This document shows, one piece after another, positions 24,336 through 30,734 of a stretch of 33,686 bases of DNA; the stretch's first letter is position 1, and the number at the start of each line of letters is the position of its first letter. The stretch comes from a virus. Made by a program: the position numbers and the translations under genes. The stretch spans positions 1 through 33,686 of the IMG/VR virus record IMGVR_UViG_3300049914_000191; one strand, given 5' to 3'. Below the pieces are notes generated by a model. That model saw only the letters and a list, made by a program, of their open reading frames with translations, ran no database searches and was not told the origin of the DNA.

Positions 24336-24572
24336 TTATTTAACTTTCCATGTATGACCGCAGTTCTGACAGACAGCCATTTTCACAGTCTTGCTGCGTG
24401 TTTTGCTGTTGGTGAGGAGGGGAATGATGATGATCAGGCCCAGGGTGAGAATTGCCAGGCATATCCAAATTGTCCAGGATATACACCCCCTGCGCTTGGT
24501 TTCAACTTTTTCGACGACCTGCACTTTTATATCATGGCTATGGCATTTGGAGCAAATCAATTCATCGGTCAT
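24336..24572 (-). CDS. Zinc-ribbon membrane protein
   Basis: 78 aa, AGGAGGG before ATG 24572. Cysteine pairs C7-x2-C10 and C68-x2-C71 together form one zinc ribbon; between them lies one membrane segment at about 32-53 (ISWTIWICLAILTLGLIIII). A ribbon split by a membrane helix puts both pairs on the same side only if the helix is a hairpin, or the ribbon forms between subunits. Unknown role in the lysogeny module. Confidence 0.75.
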   Translation of the reverse strand: MTDELICSKCHSHDIKVQVVEKVETKRRGCISWTIWICLAILTLGLIIIIPLLTNSKTRSKTVKMAVCQNCGHTWKVK

Positions 24573-24587
24573 TTTACCCTCCTGATA

Positions 24588-24616
24588 TTGCTATTCTAGA
24601 ACACTTGTGCTATAAT
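24588..24616 (+). promoter_or_regulatory. Convergent promoter facing the repressor gene
   Basis: TTGCTA (24588-24593), 17-base gap, TATAAT (24611-24616) with TGC before it (extended -10). It points rightward into the minus-strand repressor gene, so its RNA would be antisense to the repressor mRNA. Confidence 0.45.
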
Positions 24617-24671
24617 AATAATCATCATAATACGATAATCGAATGACAACAATAGAGTTTACTGAAGAAGA

Positions 24672-25089
24672 TTACGATCTGGTTGTCCGCGTGTATTTGA
24701 ACCCGTGCTTCTCAAAAATCTTAATAACTATATCTTCTGACTCAGGGGAATCACCGGATAAGCCGCGCAAAGCCAACTCTGAATTGACCTCATAAACAGC
24801 AGCAGTCAGGCGGTCTCGTACCGCATGGGGAAGCTGGTCAAGGGGGATAGTATCAGGCCGCGCCAATCCGAGCAGATCATAAATTTCATTTCCCAATTTA
24901 ATCGCAATTAGATCGGCGCTATGTTTATCAGGAGGTTGTTTGTCATTTATCCACATGCTGAATGTGGAGGCCTTAACTCCCAAAATAATTGGCAAATTCT
25001 TCCTGAGTTATGGTCTGTCCTTGGGATAATTGGTATTCATGAAATTTTTTAAATAACCAGCTCGCTACTTTTCCCTTTTTCATATTCAT
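24672..25089 (-). pseudogene. cI-like repressor gene with one frameshift
   Basis: The first segment starts at ATG 25089 (or 25083) and reads a helix-turn-helix beginning (QTITQEEFANYFG) but stops at TAA 24973-24975. Reading one base later at the GGG (24979-24981), the rest continues the same HTH smoothly (VKASTFSMWINDKQPPDKHS) and goes on for about 100 residues to 24672, ending DSPESEDIVIKIFEKHGF. Deleting one G would give a protein of about 138 aa. As read, the repressor is broken. Sequencing error, real mutation and +1 recoding are all possible. Confidence 0.8.
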
Positions 25090-25102
25090 CTCATTATTTT
25101 AA

Positions 25103-25109
25103 TTCATTA
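25103..25109 (+). promoter_or_regulatory. Operator half-site TTCATTA
   Basis: TTCATTA between the divergent genes; it is part of AATTCATTACG, whose exact reverse complement is at 25940-25950. Confidence 0.4.
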
Positions 25110-25119
25110 CGTCAAACCC

Positions 25120-25149
25120 TTGACAAGTTCATCATATTATATGTATAAT
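25120..25149 (+). promoter_or_regulatory. Early rightward promoter
   Basis: Perfect TTGACA (25120-25125), 18-base gap, perfect TATAAT (25144-25149), reading into the Cro-like gene. Expected start near 25156. Confidence 0.8.
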
Positions 25150-25150
25150 A

Positions 25151-25165
25151 TTCATTATTAATGAA
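25151..25165. promoter_or_regulatory. Palindromic operator TTCATTA-T-TAATGAA
   Basis: Perfect 7-1-7 palindrome just after the -10 box and overlapping the start codon of the Cro-like gene. A bound repressor would block transcription start. The half-site recurs at 25103 and 25942. Confidence 0.65.
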
Positions 25166-25439
25166 TAATAACGATGCAATGAAGCAATCCATATCTTTGA
25201 TCGTCGCTCGTTATCGGGGTGAAAAAACCCTGCGAGAATTTGCAGATGATCTCTCCGGTAAATTAATCGAGAAGATTTCATATCAGTCGATCAAAAACTG
25301 GGAGGATGGAGAAACCATCCCCTTATATTATCCGATGCTGGCGATCGCCCTCCAAAATGACGACTGGCGCCGGGATTTTGCTTTGGAGATCCTGGCTGTA
25401 TTGAAGCCGGACTATTACGCACCTGATCAACCCAAATAA
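25161..25439 (+). CDS. Cro-like helix-turn-helix regulator
   Basis: 92 aa from ATG 25161. With the -10 box ending at 25149 the leader is only about five bases, so the message is nearly leaderless; ATG 25179 is an alternative start. The HTH is TLREFADDLSGKLIEKISYQ followed by SIKNWEDGE, then a helical end. Divergent to the repressor gene and first in the early operon, it is the natural partner of the repressor in the lysis-lysogeny switch. Confidence 0.75.
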   Translation: MNNNDAMKQSISLIVARYRGEKTLREFADDLSGKLIEKISYQSIKNWEDGETIPLYYPMLAIALQNDDWRRDFALEILAVLKPDYYAPDQPK

Positions 25440-25460
25440 ATTCATAACCTGGAGGTTAAC

Positions 25461-25661
25461 ATGGCAGTCGTTATCCCAAATGACATTGCTCAGCGGATCA
25501 GCCAACTGGCGCAGAAGAACAACCGTAATTTCTATGACCAGCTGAAGGTTATGACCGAGACATTTGAGATCATGGATATCCAGAAGGTATCCACGCTGCC
25601 ACACCCTGTTGGTGGGCAGAAAGTGCCAGTGGTGGAAGTTTCGCAAGTCCGGAGGGGGTAA
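25461..25661 (+). CDS. Small early protein, possibly ribbon-helix-helix
   Basis: 66 aa, GGAGG before ATG 25461. Pattern AVVIPNDIAQRISQLAQKNN then FYDQLKVMTETFEIM: a beta strand and two helices, like RHH DNA-binding proteins. The C-terminal part (LPHPVGGQKVPVVEVSQV) is a short beta stretch. Likely a small regulator; uncertain. Confidence 0.6.
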   Translation: MAVVIPNDIAQRISQLAQKNNRNFYDQLKVMTETFEIMDIQKVSTLPHPVGGQKVPVVEVSQVRRG

Positions 25662-25665
25662 AAAT

Positions 25666-25899
25666 ATGCTCGAGAAAAATTCGATCACCAACGATATTTT
25701 GAGGGGGATTATGTGCCAACTGCCGATGGATAATTACGCTCAATTTATCGGCAGGCTGCCCGATGTTTTTTTTCAGATCCCAGATATCCACAGGCAGATT
25801 ATTTTAAAGCTGATCAGACGTACGATCGTCCTCGATGGTCAGATTGACCCGGTGATGCTGGCGGAGCTTGTGAATAAGTATATGGCTCAAATTTGTTAA
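25666..25899 (+). CDS. Small early protein, unknown
   Basis: 77 aa, GGAGGGGG before ATG 25666. Predicted mainly helical (DILRGIMCQLPMDNYAQFIG, IHRQIILKLIRRTIVLDG). Four bases after the preceding gene, so co-transcribed. No family recognised. Confidence 0.6.
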   Translation: MLEKNSITNDILRGIMCQLPMDNYAQFIGRLPDVFFQIPDIHRQIILKLIRRTIVLDGQIDPVMLAELVNKYMAQIC

Positions 25900-25939
25900 G
25901 GTTCAAGTTAATCACAGTCTTATATTAGCAGAATATTCA

Positions 25940-25950
25940 CGTAATGAATT
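25940..25950 (-). promoter_or_regulatory. Possible second operator CGTAATGAATT
   Basis: Exact reverse complement of AATTCATTACG at 25101-25111, placed just before the excisionase-like gene. Suggests the same regulator controls this gene. Confidence 0.45.
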
Positions 25951-25957
25951 AACTCAA

Positions 25958-26164
25958 ATGCAAACTAATAATCTTGAAAGGAACGGCAGTACTCTGGATC
26001 TGCTGACACTAAACGAAGTGGCTGCAATTCTGAGGTCGGACCCGACCACAGTGGGACGCAGGGTGAAGAGCGGGGAGCTGCCGGCAGTGCATATCGGCAG
26101 GCGGGTATTGATCCGCAGGCAGGACCTTGAGGTGTTCGTTGATGAGCACCTGGGCGGAGGGTAA
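25958..26164 (+). CDS. Excisionase-like MerR-type HTH protein
   Basis: 68 aa. LLTLNEVAAILRSDPTTVGR, then RVKSGELPAVHIGRRVLIRR and QDLEVFVDEH is the standard excisionase/HTH_17 winged helix. It may direct the integrase to excision or act as a regulator. ATG 25958 has no ribosome site; GAAAGGA lies just downstream of it, so a later non-ATG start near 25992 is possible. Confidence 0.75.
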   Translation: MQTNNLERNGSTLDLLTLNEVAAILRSDPTTVGRRVKSGELPAVHIGRRVLIRRQDLEVFVDEHLGGG

Positions 26165-26166
26165 TC

Positions 26167-26613
26167 ATGACCATACCGACGATGCCTGATAAAGATTTCA
26201 ATAAGGGTTTCGACCTGGATGAGATGATCGACAACCTGCCGGCGGGGTTGGAACGGGCAATCCGCAGGATACTCGAGTTTCACATCGGGAGGGAGAATGC
26301 GATCTCGAGGTCCCAATTAATAACAGACCTGGCAAGCATGGGTTTCAATTATATCGATAAAGATGACCGCCCGATAAGAGCATGCATCAACCAGATACGC
26401 AAATCGGGCATGCCTGGCTCTTGGATCTGTTCGACTGGCGGGGTTGGGGGCGGATATTGGATGGCTGAAACACAGGCGGAGCTGGAGGAGTTCATCGAGC
26501 ATGAGGAGGATAGCCGGTTGGGGGATTTTGCGAAACAAATGAAGGCAATGAGAATGGCAGCAGAGAAGAAGTGGGGAAAGTATTCCCCTGAAAAACAAGT
26601 TCCACTATTTTGA
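26167..26613 (+). CDS. Winged-helix early protein
   Basis: 148 aa. Residues about 40-100 fit a winged helix (ENAISRSQLITDLASMGFNY, DDRPIRACINQIRKSG, then the wing GGYWMAETQAELEEF). The end is charged and helical. Likely DNA-binding, in regulation or replication. Two bases after the excisionase-like gene. Confidence 0.65.
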   Translation: MTIPTMPDKDFNKGFDLDEMIDNLPAGLERAIRRILEFHIGRENAISRSQLITDLASMGFNYIDKDDRPIRACINQIRKSGMPGSWICSTGGVGGGYWMAETQAELEEFIEHEEDSRLGDFAKQMKAMRMAAEKKWGKYSPEKQVPLF

Positions 26614-26627
26614 AGAAGGAGAAAACA

Positions 26628-26945
26628 ATGAGCGAACGAACTATCGACTTCCCGACAGTAGACGCAAGCGAGGAACCAAAATTGACCGAACTGATCGGAG
26701 CGATTGCCGATCACCTGCACACCAATGTGGCGATCGAGACGGTGACGAGCTTGCGAGTGCGCTATGACGGAGGGTGCACCGACCTCGAGGTGATCCTGAA
26801 GCAACTGGCTGGGGACCCGGCTGGGATCAAGGTTAAGAGGGTCTATAAGAATAATAAGAACAAATCGCTCGATCTTCCTGGATCGAAACCATTTCGCCCA
26901 TCTGTTGATAATCTCGAAAAAGGTTTGGATCCTTCTGGGAGCTAA
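26628..26945 (+). CDS. Early protein, unknown
   Basis: 105 aa from ATG 26628 with AAGGAG six bases upstream; an upstream in-frame extension lacks a ribosome site. Alpha/beta core (LTELIGAIADHLHTNVAIET, VTSLRVRYDGG, DLEVILKQLA) with a basic disordered end (RVYKNNKNKSLD). No family recognised. Confidence 0.65.
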   Translation: MSERTIDFPTVDASEEPKLTELIGAIADHLHTNVAIETVTSLRVRYDGGCTDLEVILKQLAGDPAGIKVKRVYKNNKNKSLDLPGSKPFRPSVDNLEKGLDPSGS

Positions 26946-26947
26946 AT

Positions 26948-27145
26948 ATGGAAGAGCACACCATCCACATCACTATAGCTATTAGCCAGGAAGAAGAGGA
27001 AGCATTGTTTAAGCTGGCTAGACGACAGAGGCGGAACCCGCAAGACCAGGCAGAAATGCTGATCCGTCGTGAGCTTGAGGAATATGGATTGATACCCTGG
27101 CGACCTGATAGCCATATGCCGGTCGACGATTTTCCGGAGGAATGA
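26948..27145 (+). CDS. Small Arc/CopG-like protein
   Basis: 65 aa. A first strand (TIHITIAIS) and helices (EEEEALFKLARRQRRN, DQAEMLIRRELEEYG) resemble ribbon-helix-helix regulators. Its acidic end (PVDDFPEE) overlaps the ribosome site of the next gene. Confidence 0.6.
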   Translation: MEEHTIHITIAISQEEEEALFKLARRQRRNPQDQAEMLIRRELEEYGLIPWRPDSHMPVDDFPEE

Positions 27146-27146
27146 G

Positions 27147-27413
27147 ATGGATATCATTTTCAGCGGTGAAAGCATTTATGTTAAACCGATCAGGAAAGTT
27201 ACTGGCAAGATCGGGTATGGATTGTACCGACCTTATGGAAAGAAATCACCATTCATGGAATATGACAATGCAGATGAAGCGGTCTTTATTGCCAAATTCG
27301 TGGACGAGAACGGCGGTGATTTCGGAGCCGAGGCCCGCAGGACTGCATCTCTGGCATGGAAGGTCCATTTGCTGGTTCCCAGGCTAAATCGATTTGAGGA
27401 GGTGGTGAAATGA
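27147..27413 (+). CDS. Early protein, unknown (88 aa)
   Basis: ATG 27147 after CCGGAGGA. Beta-rich start (DIIFSGESIYVKPIRKVTGK) and a mixed end. The segment MEYDNADEAVFIAKFVDENG is helical. No family recognised. Stop overlaps the next ATG. Confidence 0.6.
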   Translation: MDIIFSGESIYVKPIRKVTGKIGYGLYRPYGKKSPFMEYDNADEAVFIAKFVDENGGDFGAEARRTASLAWKVHLLVPRLNRFEEVVK

Positions 27414-27496
27414 TCGTATGGGCATTATTTGTATTGACTATGGCTGGGATCGCTCTATATCTGGATAACAGGCACGGGGAGCCGGGCAAACCTTAA
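27410..27496 (+). CDS. 28-aa single-pass membrane peptide
   Basis: ATG 27410 overlaps the previous stop (ATGA) and has AGGAGGTGGTGAA directly upstream, a strong ribosome site. Sequence: one membrane helix (WALFVLTMAGIALYL) then a charged tail ending GEPGKP. Too short for normal gene calling but well supported by signals. Confidence 0.55.
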   Translation: MIVWALFVLTMAGIALYLDNRHGEPGKP

Positions 27497-27530
27497 GGAG
27501 GCCGTCGGGCAGGCGCTCGATGGATAGGCA

Positions 27531-27663
27531 GCACCGGCGGGATGTACATTTATGCGCCCCAAATACAGCTATAGATTGAAAGCTCACTGTGGTTTTTCCC
27601 GCAAAGGACAAGGATTGTGACCCGAATGGGCAAATGCCTGCGAACGTCAGGGACTGCCGGTGC
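27531..27663 (+). ncRNA. Possible structured RNA, class unknown
   Basis: In a 200-base gap without a convincing gene, GCACCGGC (27531-27538) pairs with GCCGGTGC (27656-27663), enclosing GCGGGA/TCCCGC (27537-27542 with 27597-27602), CCC-GAAT-GGG (27621-27630) and CCTG/CAGG (27637-27651). The first two stems share two bases, so one gives up its last pairs. It matches no riboswitch or ribozyme consensus that I can recall. It may act as a leader for the M23 gene or as a separate phage RNA. Confidence 0.4.
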
Positions 27664-27685
27664 AAAATTCAATGACTGAATTATA

Positions 27686-27719
27686 AAGGAATCATCATGA
27701 TCTTACAAAGTGAAAACCC
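27686..27719 (+). repeat. Direct repeat before M23 gene
   Basis: 34 bases with the ribosome site, start codon and first codons, 30 of 34 identical to 28127-28160. Confidence 0.75.
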
Positions 27720-28128
27720 ACACTTTCCCATAGACGGTGATCCCCACGTTTATCAAGTGTTTGGTCTCCTGGGGCACGTCGGCATAGACTGGGACGTTCC
27801 AGTAGGAACACCGATCCGGGCCATTCTAAACGGCACAGTGATATGGGCGGTCCAAGATAGCAAGGTTTATGGCAGGTACGTGACAATCCTGCACAATGAT
27901 GGTTATGCCAGTTTGTATGCACACTTGAGCAAAATACTGGCTCACAAAGATGACGTTGTGCAAGGCGGGACGGTCATTGGCTTATCTGGAGGCGCTGTCG
28001 GAGCGGACGGAAGCGGGCAGTCGACAGGATGGCATCTGCATCTCGAGGTTCGTGTGCCAGGTCATCTTGACCATAACAAATATAACGTTGACCCGATTTT
28101 GTACATCAAGTCTTACATGGAGCGATAA
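27697..28128 (+). CDS. M23-family endopeptidase
   Basis: 143 aa. A lysostaphin/LytM-type zinc peptidase that cuts peptide cross-links of peptidoglycan. All metal and catalytic residues are visible: H27 and D31 in HVGIDWD, H76 in YAHLS, H113 and H115 in HLHLE. No signal peptide, and it is placed among early genes and not in the lysis cassette or tail module. Its first eight residues (MILQSENP) copy those of the next protein (MIIQSENP), so it looks inserted. Could be an extra endolysin released by the holin. Confidence 0.88.
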   Translation: MILQSENPHFPIDGDPHVYQVFGLLGHVGIDWDVPVGTPIRAILNGTVIWAVQDSKVYGRYVTILHNDGYASLYAHLSKILAHKDDVVQGGTVIGLSGGAVGADGSGQSTGWHLHLEVRVPGHLDHNKYNVDPILYIKSYMER

Positions 28129-28160
28129 GGAATCAGCATGATCATCCAAAGTGAAAATCC
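28127..28160 (+). repeat. Direct repeat at replication gene start
   Basis: The probable original of the 27686-27719 copy, carrying the start region of the replication gene. Confidence 0.75.
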
Positions 28161-28917
28161 GATCCGCATGGTACGTGAGCTGAAGGGAGCGCCATTATCG
28201 ATCGTGATGGTGCTTAGCCTGGTGACCCAGAGGGTGACCCAGGAATTCCTGGAGCGGGCGACAGGATATACCGATAAGCCGGTGAGCCAGGCGCTGGCAT
28301 ATTTGCAGGAGGTGGGGCTGGCGGATCATACGCATGCAGGCTGGCAGTTGATCAAGGAGAACATCAAGCAGCTGCCGTTGACCATGCAGATCGAGGAAGA
28401 TGCTGTAGAAGAGCAGGGGATAGAGGAAGGAAATTGTCCGGTCGAAGATAGGCCGGATCAGCACCAAGAACAAAGCGTGCTGAGTCGGAATTATTCCGAC
28501 TCTCTTACTTACTTAAGTAAGGAAGTAGTAGTTAATATTAATAATATTAAGAATACTTCTACTAACTTACTTAACTTAACGGAAAAAGACGGAAAAATTC
28601 CGACCTCGGATGAAATCCAGAGGGTTTTGGATGCAGCTGCGGGCCTGTTTGGGCGGCCGATCATGGGGGATGTGCAGGATTATGCGGATATCGAGCGGTT
28701 ACTGAGCTGGATTGCTCAGGCTTTTAAGGGGTGTTACGAATCGGGCAGGTTGAAGATCATGAACCCGGCTGGGCTTGTGTATTGGGCATTCCACCAGGGG
28801 AAGGGTAAGGTGGCGGAAAAGAAATACCTGGAGGATCCTGGCGAGTATCTTCCGGAGAGCTTTTTGCGGGCCAGCGGGCAGTGGGAGTTTGAAGATGACT
28901 TACGAGGGGAGGCATAA
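28138..28917 (+). CDS. Replication initiation protein (winged-helix, DnaD-like)
   Basis: 259 aa. N-terminal winged helix at about 15-75 (SIVMVLSLVTQRVTQEFLER, PVSQALAYLQEVGL), a low-complexity linker (about 80-160) encoded by an AT-rich palindrome cluster, and a C-terminal helical domain (IERLLSWIAQAFKGCYESGR, MNPAGLVYWAFHQGKGK) resembling DnaD-type phage replication proteins. As in lambda O, the origin seems to lie inside the gene. It would bind these repeats and load the host helicase. Confidence 0.7.
   Translation: MIIQSENPIRMVRELKGAPLSIVMVLSLVTQRVTQEFLERATGYTDKPVSQALAYLQEVGLADHTHAGWQLIKENIKQLPLTMQIEEDAVEEQGIEEGNCPVEDRPDQHQEQSVLSRNYSDSLTYLSKEVVVNINNIKNTSTNLLNLTEKDGKIPTSDEIQRVLDAAAGLFGRPIMGDVQDYADIERLLSWIAQAFKGCYESGRLKIMNPAGLVYWAFHQGKGKVAEKKYLEDPGEYLPESFLRASGQWEFEDDLRGEA
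28482..28604. other. Putative replication origin inside the replication gene
   Basis: A 21-bp palindrome GAGTCGGAAT-T-ATTCCGACTC (28482-28502) at the left, CTTACTTAAGTAAG (28508-28521), a highly AT-rich centre with TTAATATTA units and inverted TTAAGTAAG (also on the other strand near 28568), and GACGGAAAAATTCCGAC (28588-28604) at the right, which repeats the left half-sites. Flanking CGGAA iterons around an easily melted core are what an origin needs. Confidence 0.65.
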
Positions 28918-29090
28918 TGGATACTCACGAGCTTGTCATAGCAATAATTTCATCATTGTGTGGTGTTGTTTGTGGTGCCAATATTGGCATATTTGTCATG
29001 GCGCTGATGGTGGCGGCTAAGAGGAAGATGCCGATCATGACAGAAGAAAATGGGGAAGAATCGCTCAGTAGGCTGGATGAGGTGAATTAG
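28917..29090 (+). CDS. 57-aa membrane protein
   Basis: ATG 28917 overlaps the previous stop (TAATG), with GGGGAGG upstream. One hydrophobic segment at about 6-33 (LVIAIISSLCGVVCGANIGI and on) and an acidic tail (TEENGEESLSRLDEVN) that would be cytoplasmic. Unknown; perhaps an inhibitor or replication anchor. Confidence 0.6.
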   Translation: MDTHELVIAIISSLCGVVCGANIGIFVMALMVAAKRKMPIMTEENGEESLSRLDEVN

Positions 29091-29092
29091 AA

Positions 29093-29641
29093 ATGAACTT
29101 CATACCCGAGCAACCAAGGGATAGCCAATTGGTGCCATTTTTCGATGATGTCACCAAGGAGGCTGGCTGGCAGGGACAATCGACGACTAAATCCATCAAA
29201 ACGCTGCAGGCGGAGATCATCGAGGCGATCAGCCGGCTTGGTGGTTTGGTGATCAACTTCCAGCGTGGCTCATTCCAGAGTGAAATTGGCAACCGGGATG
29301 GATTTCGGGTCCATTATGTGGTCCAGGCCGCAGATGGACGCCAGGTGGGTGGCAGGATCGATATTGCAGCCCTGCCTATTAAAATGGATTGGGCATTACG
29401 CCGATCGGAAGATAAGCGAAAGGATCAATCCCTAAAAATGGCGCTGTATATGCTCCGTCAGGCTTTAGACGGAACCTGGTTCTTGCAGCAGCTCAGCCCG
29501 GGGTATTCGGCATTGGTTCCGTTCATGCTGGGTCAGGGAGATAAAACTGTCTCGCAGATGTGGTCGGAGAGCTCGATCATGAATAATTTATTACCACCGG
29601 GGCAGGAAGAGTTTGTAGAGGGGGAGGCTAGGGAGGTATGA
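29093..29641 (+). CDS. Early protein, unknown (182 aa)
   Basis: The central part (AEIIEAISRLGGLVINFQRG, VHYVVQAADGRQVGGRIDIA, ALPIKM, then the helical SLKMALYMLRQALDGTWFLQ) looks like a compact alpha/beta enzyme or nucleic acid-binding fold, but no catalytic motif is certain. It overlaps the next gene by four bases (ATGA), so they are translationally coupled. Confidence 0.65.
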   Translation: MNFIPEQPRDSQLVPFFDDVTKEAGWQGQSTTKSIKTLQAEIIEAISRLGGLVINFQRGSFQSEIGNRDGFRVHYVVQAADGRQVGGRIDIAALPIKMDWALRRSEDKRKDQSLKMALYMLRQALDGTWFLQQLSPGYSALVPFMLGQGDKTVSQMWSESSIMNNLLPPGQEEFVEGEAREV

Positions 29642-30420
29642 GCAAAACTAAGATAGATTGGGCTGATAAGGTATGGAACCCGGTCACCGGCTGCACGAAG
29701 GTGAGTTCCGGTTGCAAGAATTGCTATGCAGAACGGGTAGCGAAACGCTTTTGGCGTGATGGAATAATCGGGGATAATTACCGACCATTCAGCGAAGTGC
29801 GTTGCCACACCGAGCGCCTGGAGCAGCCGCTGCACTGGAATAAGCCGGCCAGGATCTTCGTCGACAGTATGGGGGATTTGTTTCATAAGGATGTGCCCAA
29901 TACATTCATCAGCCAGGTCTTTTGGATCATGGAGATGGCGCCGATGCATACTTTCATGATTTTGACCAAAAGACCCAAGCGCATGCTGGAATGGGTGAAT
30001 CAAGATTATCAAAATCCATTGCCGAATGTGTGGCTGGGGGTCTCAGCTGAGGATCAAAAGACGGCGGATGAGAAGATCCCGATATTATTGGAGATGCCGG
30101 CGGTAGTGAGGTTCGTAAGCGTAGAGCCGATGCTGGGAAAGATAGACATCTGGCAATATCTCGGTGGCAACAGAAATCCAATTGGTGAAATATTCAATAA
30201 TAAAGGTCTCGATTGGATTATCTGTGGCTGTGAGAGTGGTCCGGGCGCCAGGCCGATGAAGATGAGTTGGGCAGCCGACTTGAAGCACCAATGCGTATTT
30301 GCCAGTGTGCCGTTCTTTTTCAAGCAGGCAATGATCGAGGGGAAACTGGTCAAAATGCCCAAATTAGATGGCAAAATATGGGATGAAATGCCAGGGATAA
30401 TTGCAGTAAAACAAGCATAA
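29638..30420 (+). CDS. DUF5131 (Gp37/Gp68-like) Fe-S protein
   Basis: 260 aa. KIDWADKVWNPVTGC, then C19-x6-C26-x2-C29 (GCTKVSSGCKNCYAE) marks the phage Gp37/Gp68 family, thought to be related to radical SAM enzymes. Also seen: DSMGDLFH, LTKRPKRM, VWLGVSAEDQ, VSVEPMLG and ICGCESGPGARPM, in family order and complete. Substrate unknown; often in phage early regions. Confidence 0.9.
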   Translation: MSKTKIDWADKVWNPVTGCTKVSSGCKNCYAERVAKRFWRDGIIGDNYRPFSEVRCHTERLEQPLHWNKPARIFVDSMGDLFHKDVPNTFISQVFWIMEMAPMHTFMILTKRPKRMLEWVNQDYQNPLPNVWLGVSAEDQKTADEKIPILLEMPAVVRFVSVEPMLGKIDIWQYLGGNRNPIGEIFNNKGLDWIICGCESGPGARPMKMSWAADLKHQCVFASVPFFFKQAMIEGKLVKMPKLDGKIWDEMPGIIAVKQA

Positions 30421-30424
30421 TATA

Positions 30425-30631
30425 ATGGATTCATGGCAGAAATTGACTGCGATTTTATTGGCAAGTGATCGGGAAGAACTGGCTTTAGCACTGCTGGAAG
30501 CATTAGCATCTGAGAAATGGCATCGGGTGGATATCGAGATCAGGGATCACAAGATGCATGCGGTGAATATCACCAAGAGAATCAATGTAAATAACAGTGA
30601 AAATAGAACAAAATTGCTAGATAAAAATTAA
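30425..30631 (+). CDS. Small early protein, unknown (68 aa)
   Basis: Last gene of the early operon. Helical start (WQKLTAILLASDREELALAL) then a beta end with a basic Asn-rich tail. ATG 30425 has no clear ribosome site, so translation may be weak or coupled to the preceding gene. Confidence 0.5.
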   Translation: MDSWQKLTAILLASDREELALALLEALASEKWHRVDIEIRDHKMHAVNITKRINVNNSENRTKLLDKN

Positions 30632-30639
30632 TAAAAACC

Positions 30640-30648
30640 TGCTATAAT
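30640..30648 (+). promoter_or_regulatory. Extended -10 promoter before the lysis cassette
   Basis: TGCTATAAT, TATAAT at 30643-30648, no good -35. It lies about 30 bases before a strong terminator, so most transcripts could stop after about 55 bases unless terminated transcription is overcome. Confidence 0.5.
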
Positions 30649-30675
30649 ATTTGTAACGTATTGCACGAAGCGATA

Positions 30676-30711
30676 AGCCGGGCAGTTCACGAGAACTGTC
30701 CGGCTCTTTTT
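30676..30711 (+). terminator. Intrinsic terminator before the holin
   Basis: AGCCGGGCAGTTC, loop ACGA, GAACTGTCCGGCT (13 pairs, one G-T), then CTTTTT. Ends early transcription and separates it from late lysis genes. Confidence 0.92.
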
Positions 30712-30734
30712 GTTTAACCCAAAAGGAGAACACT

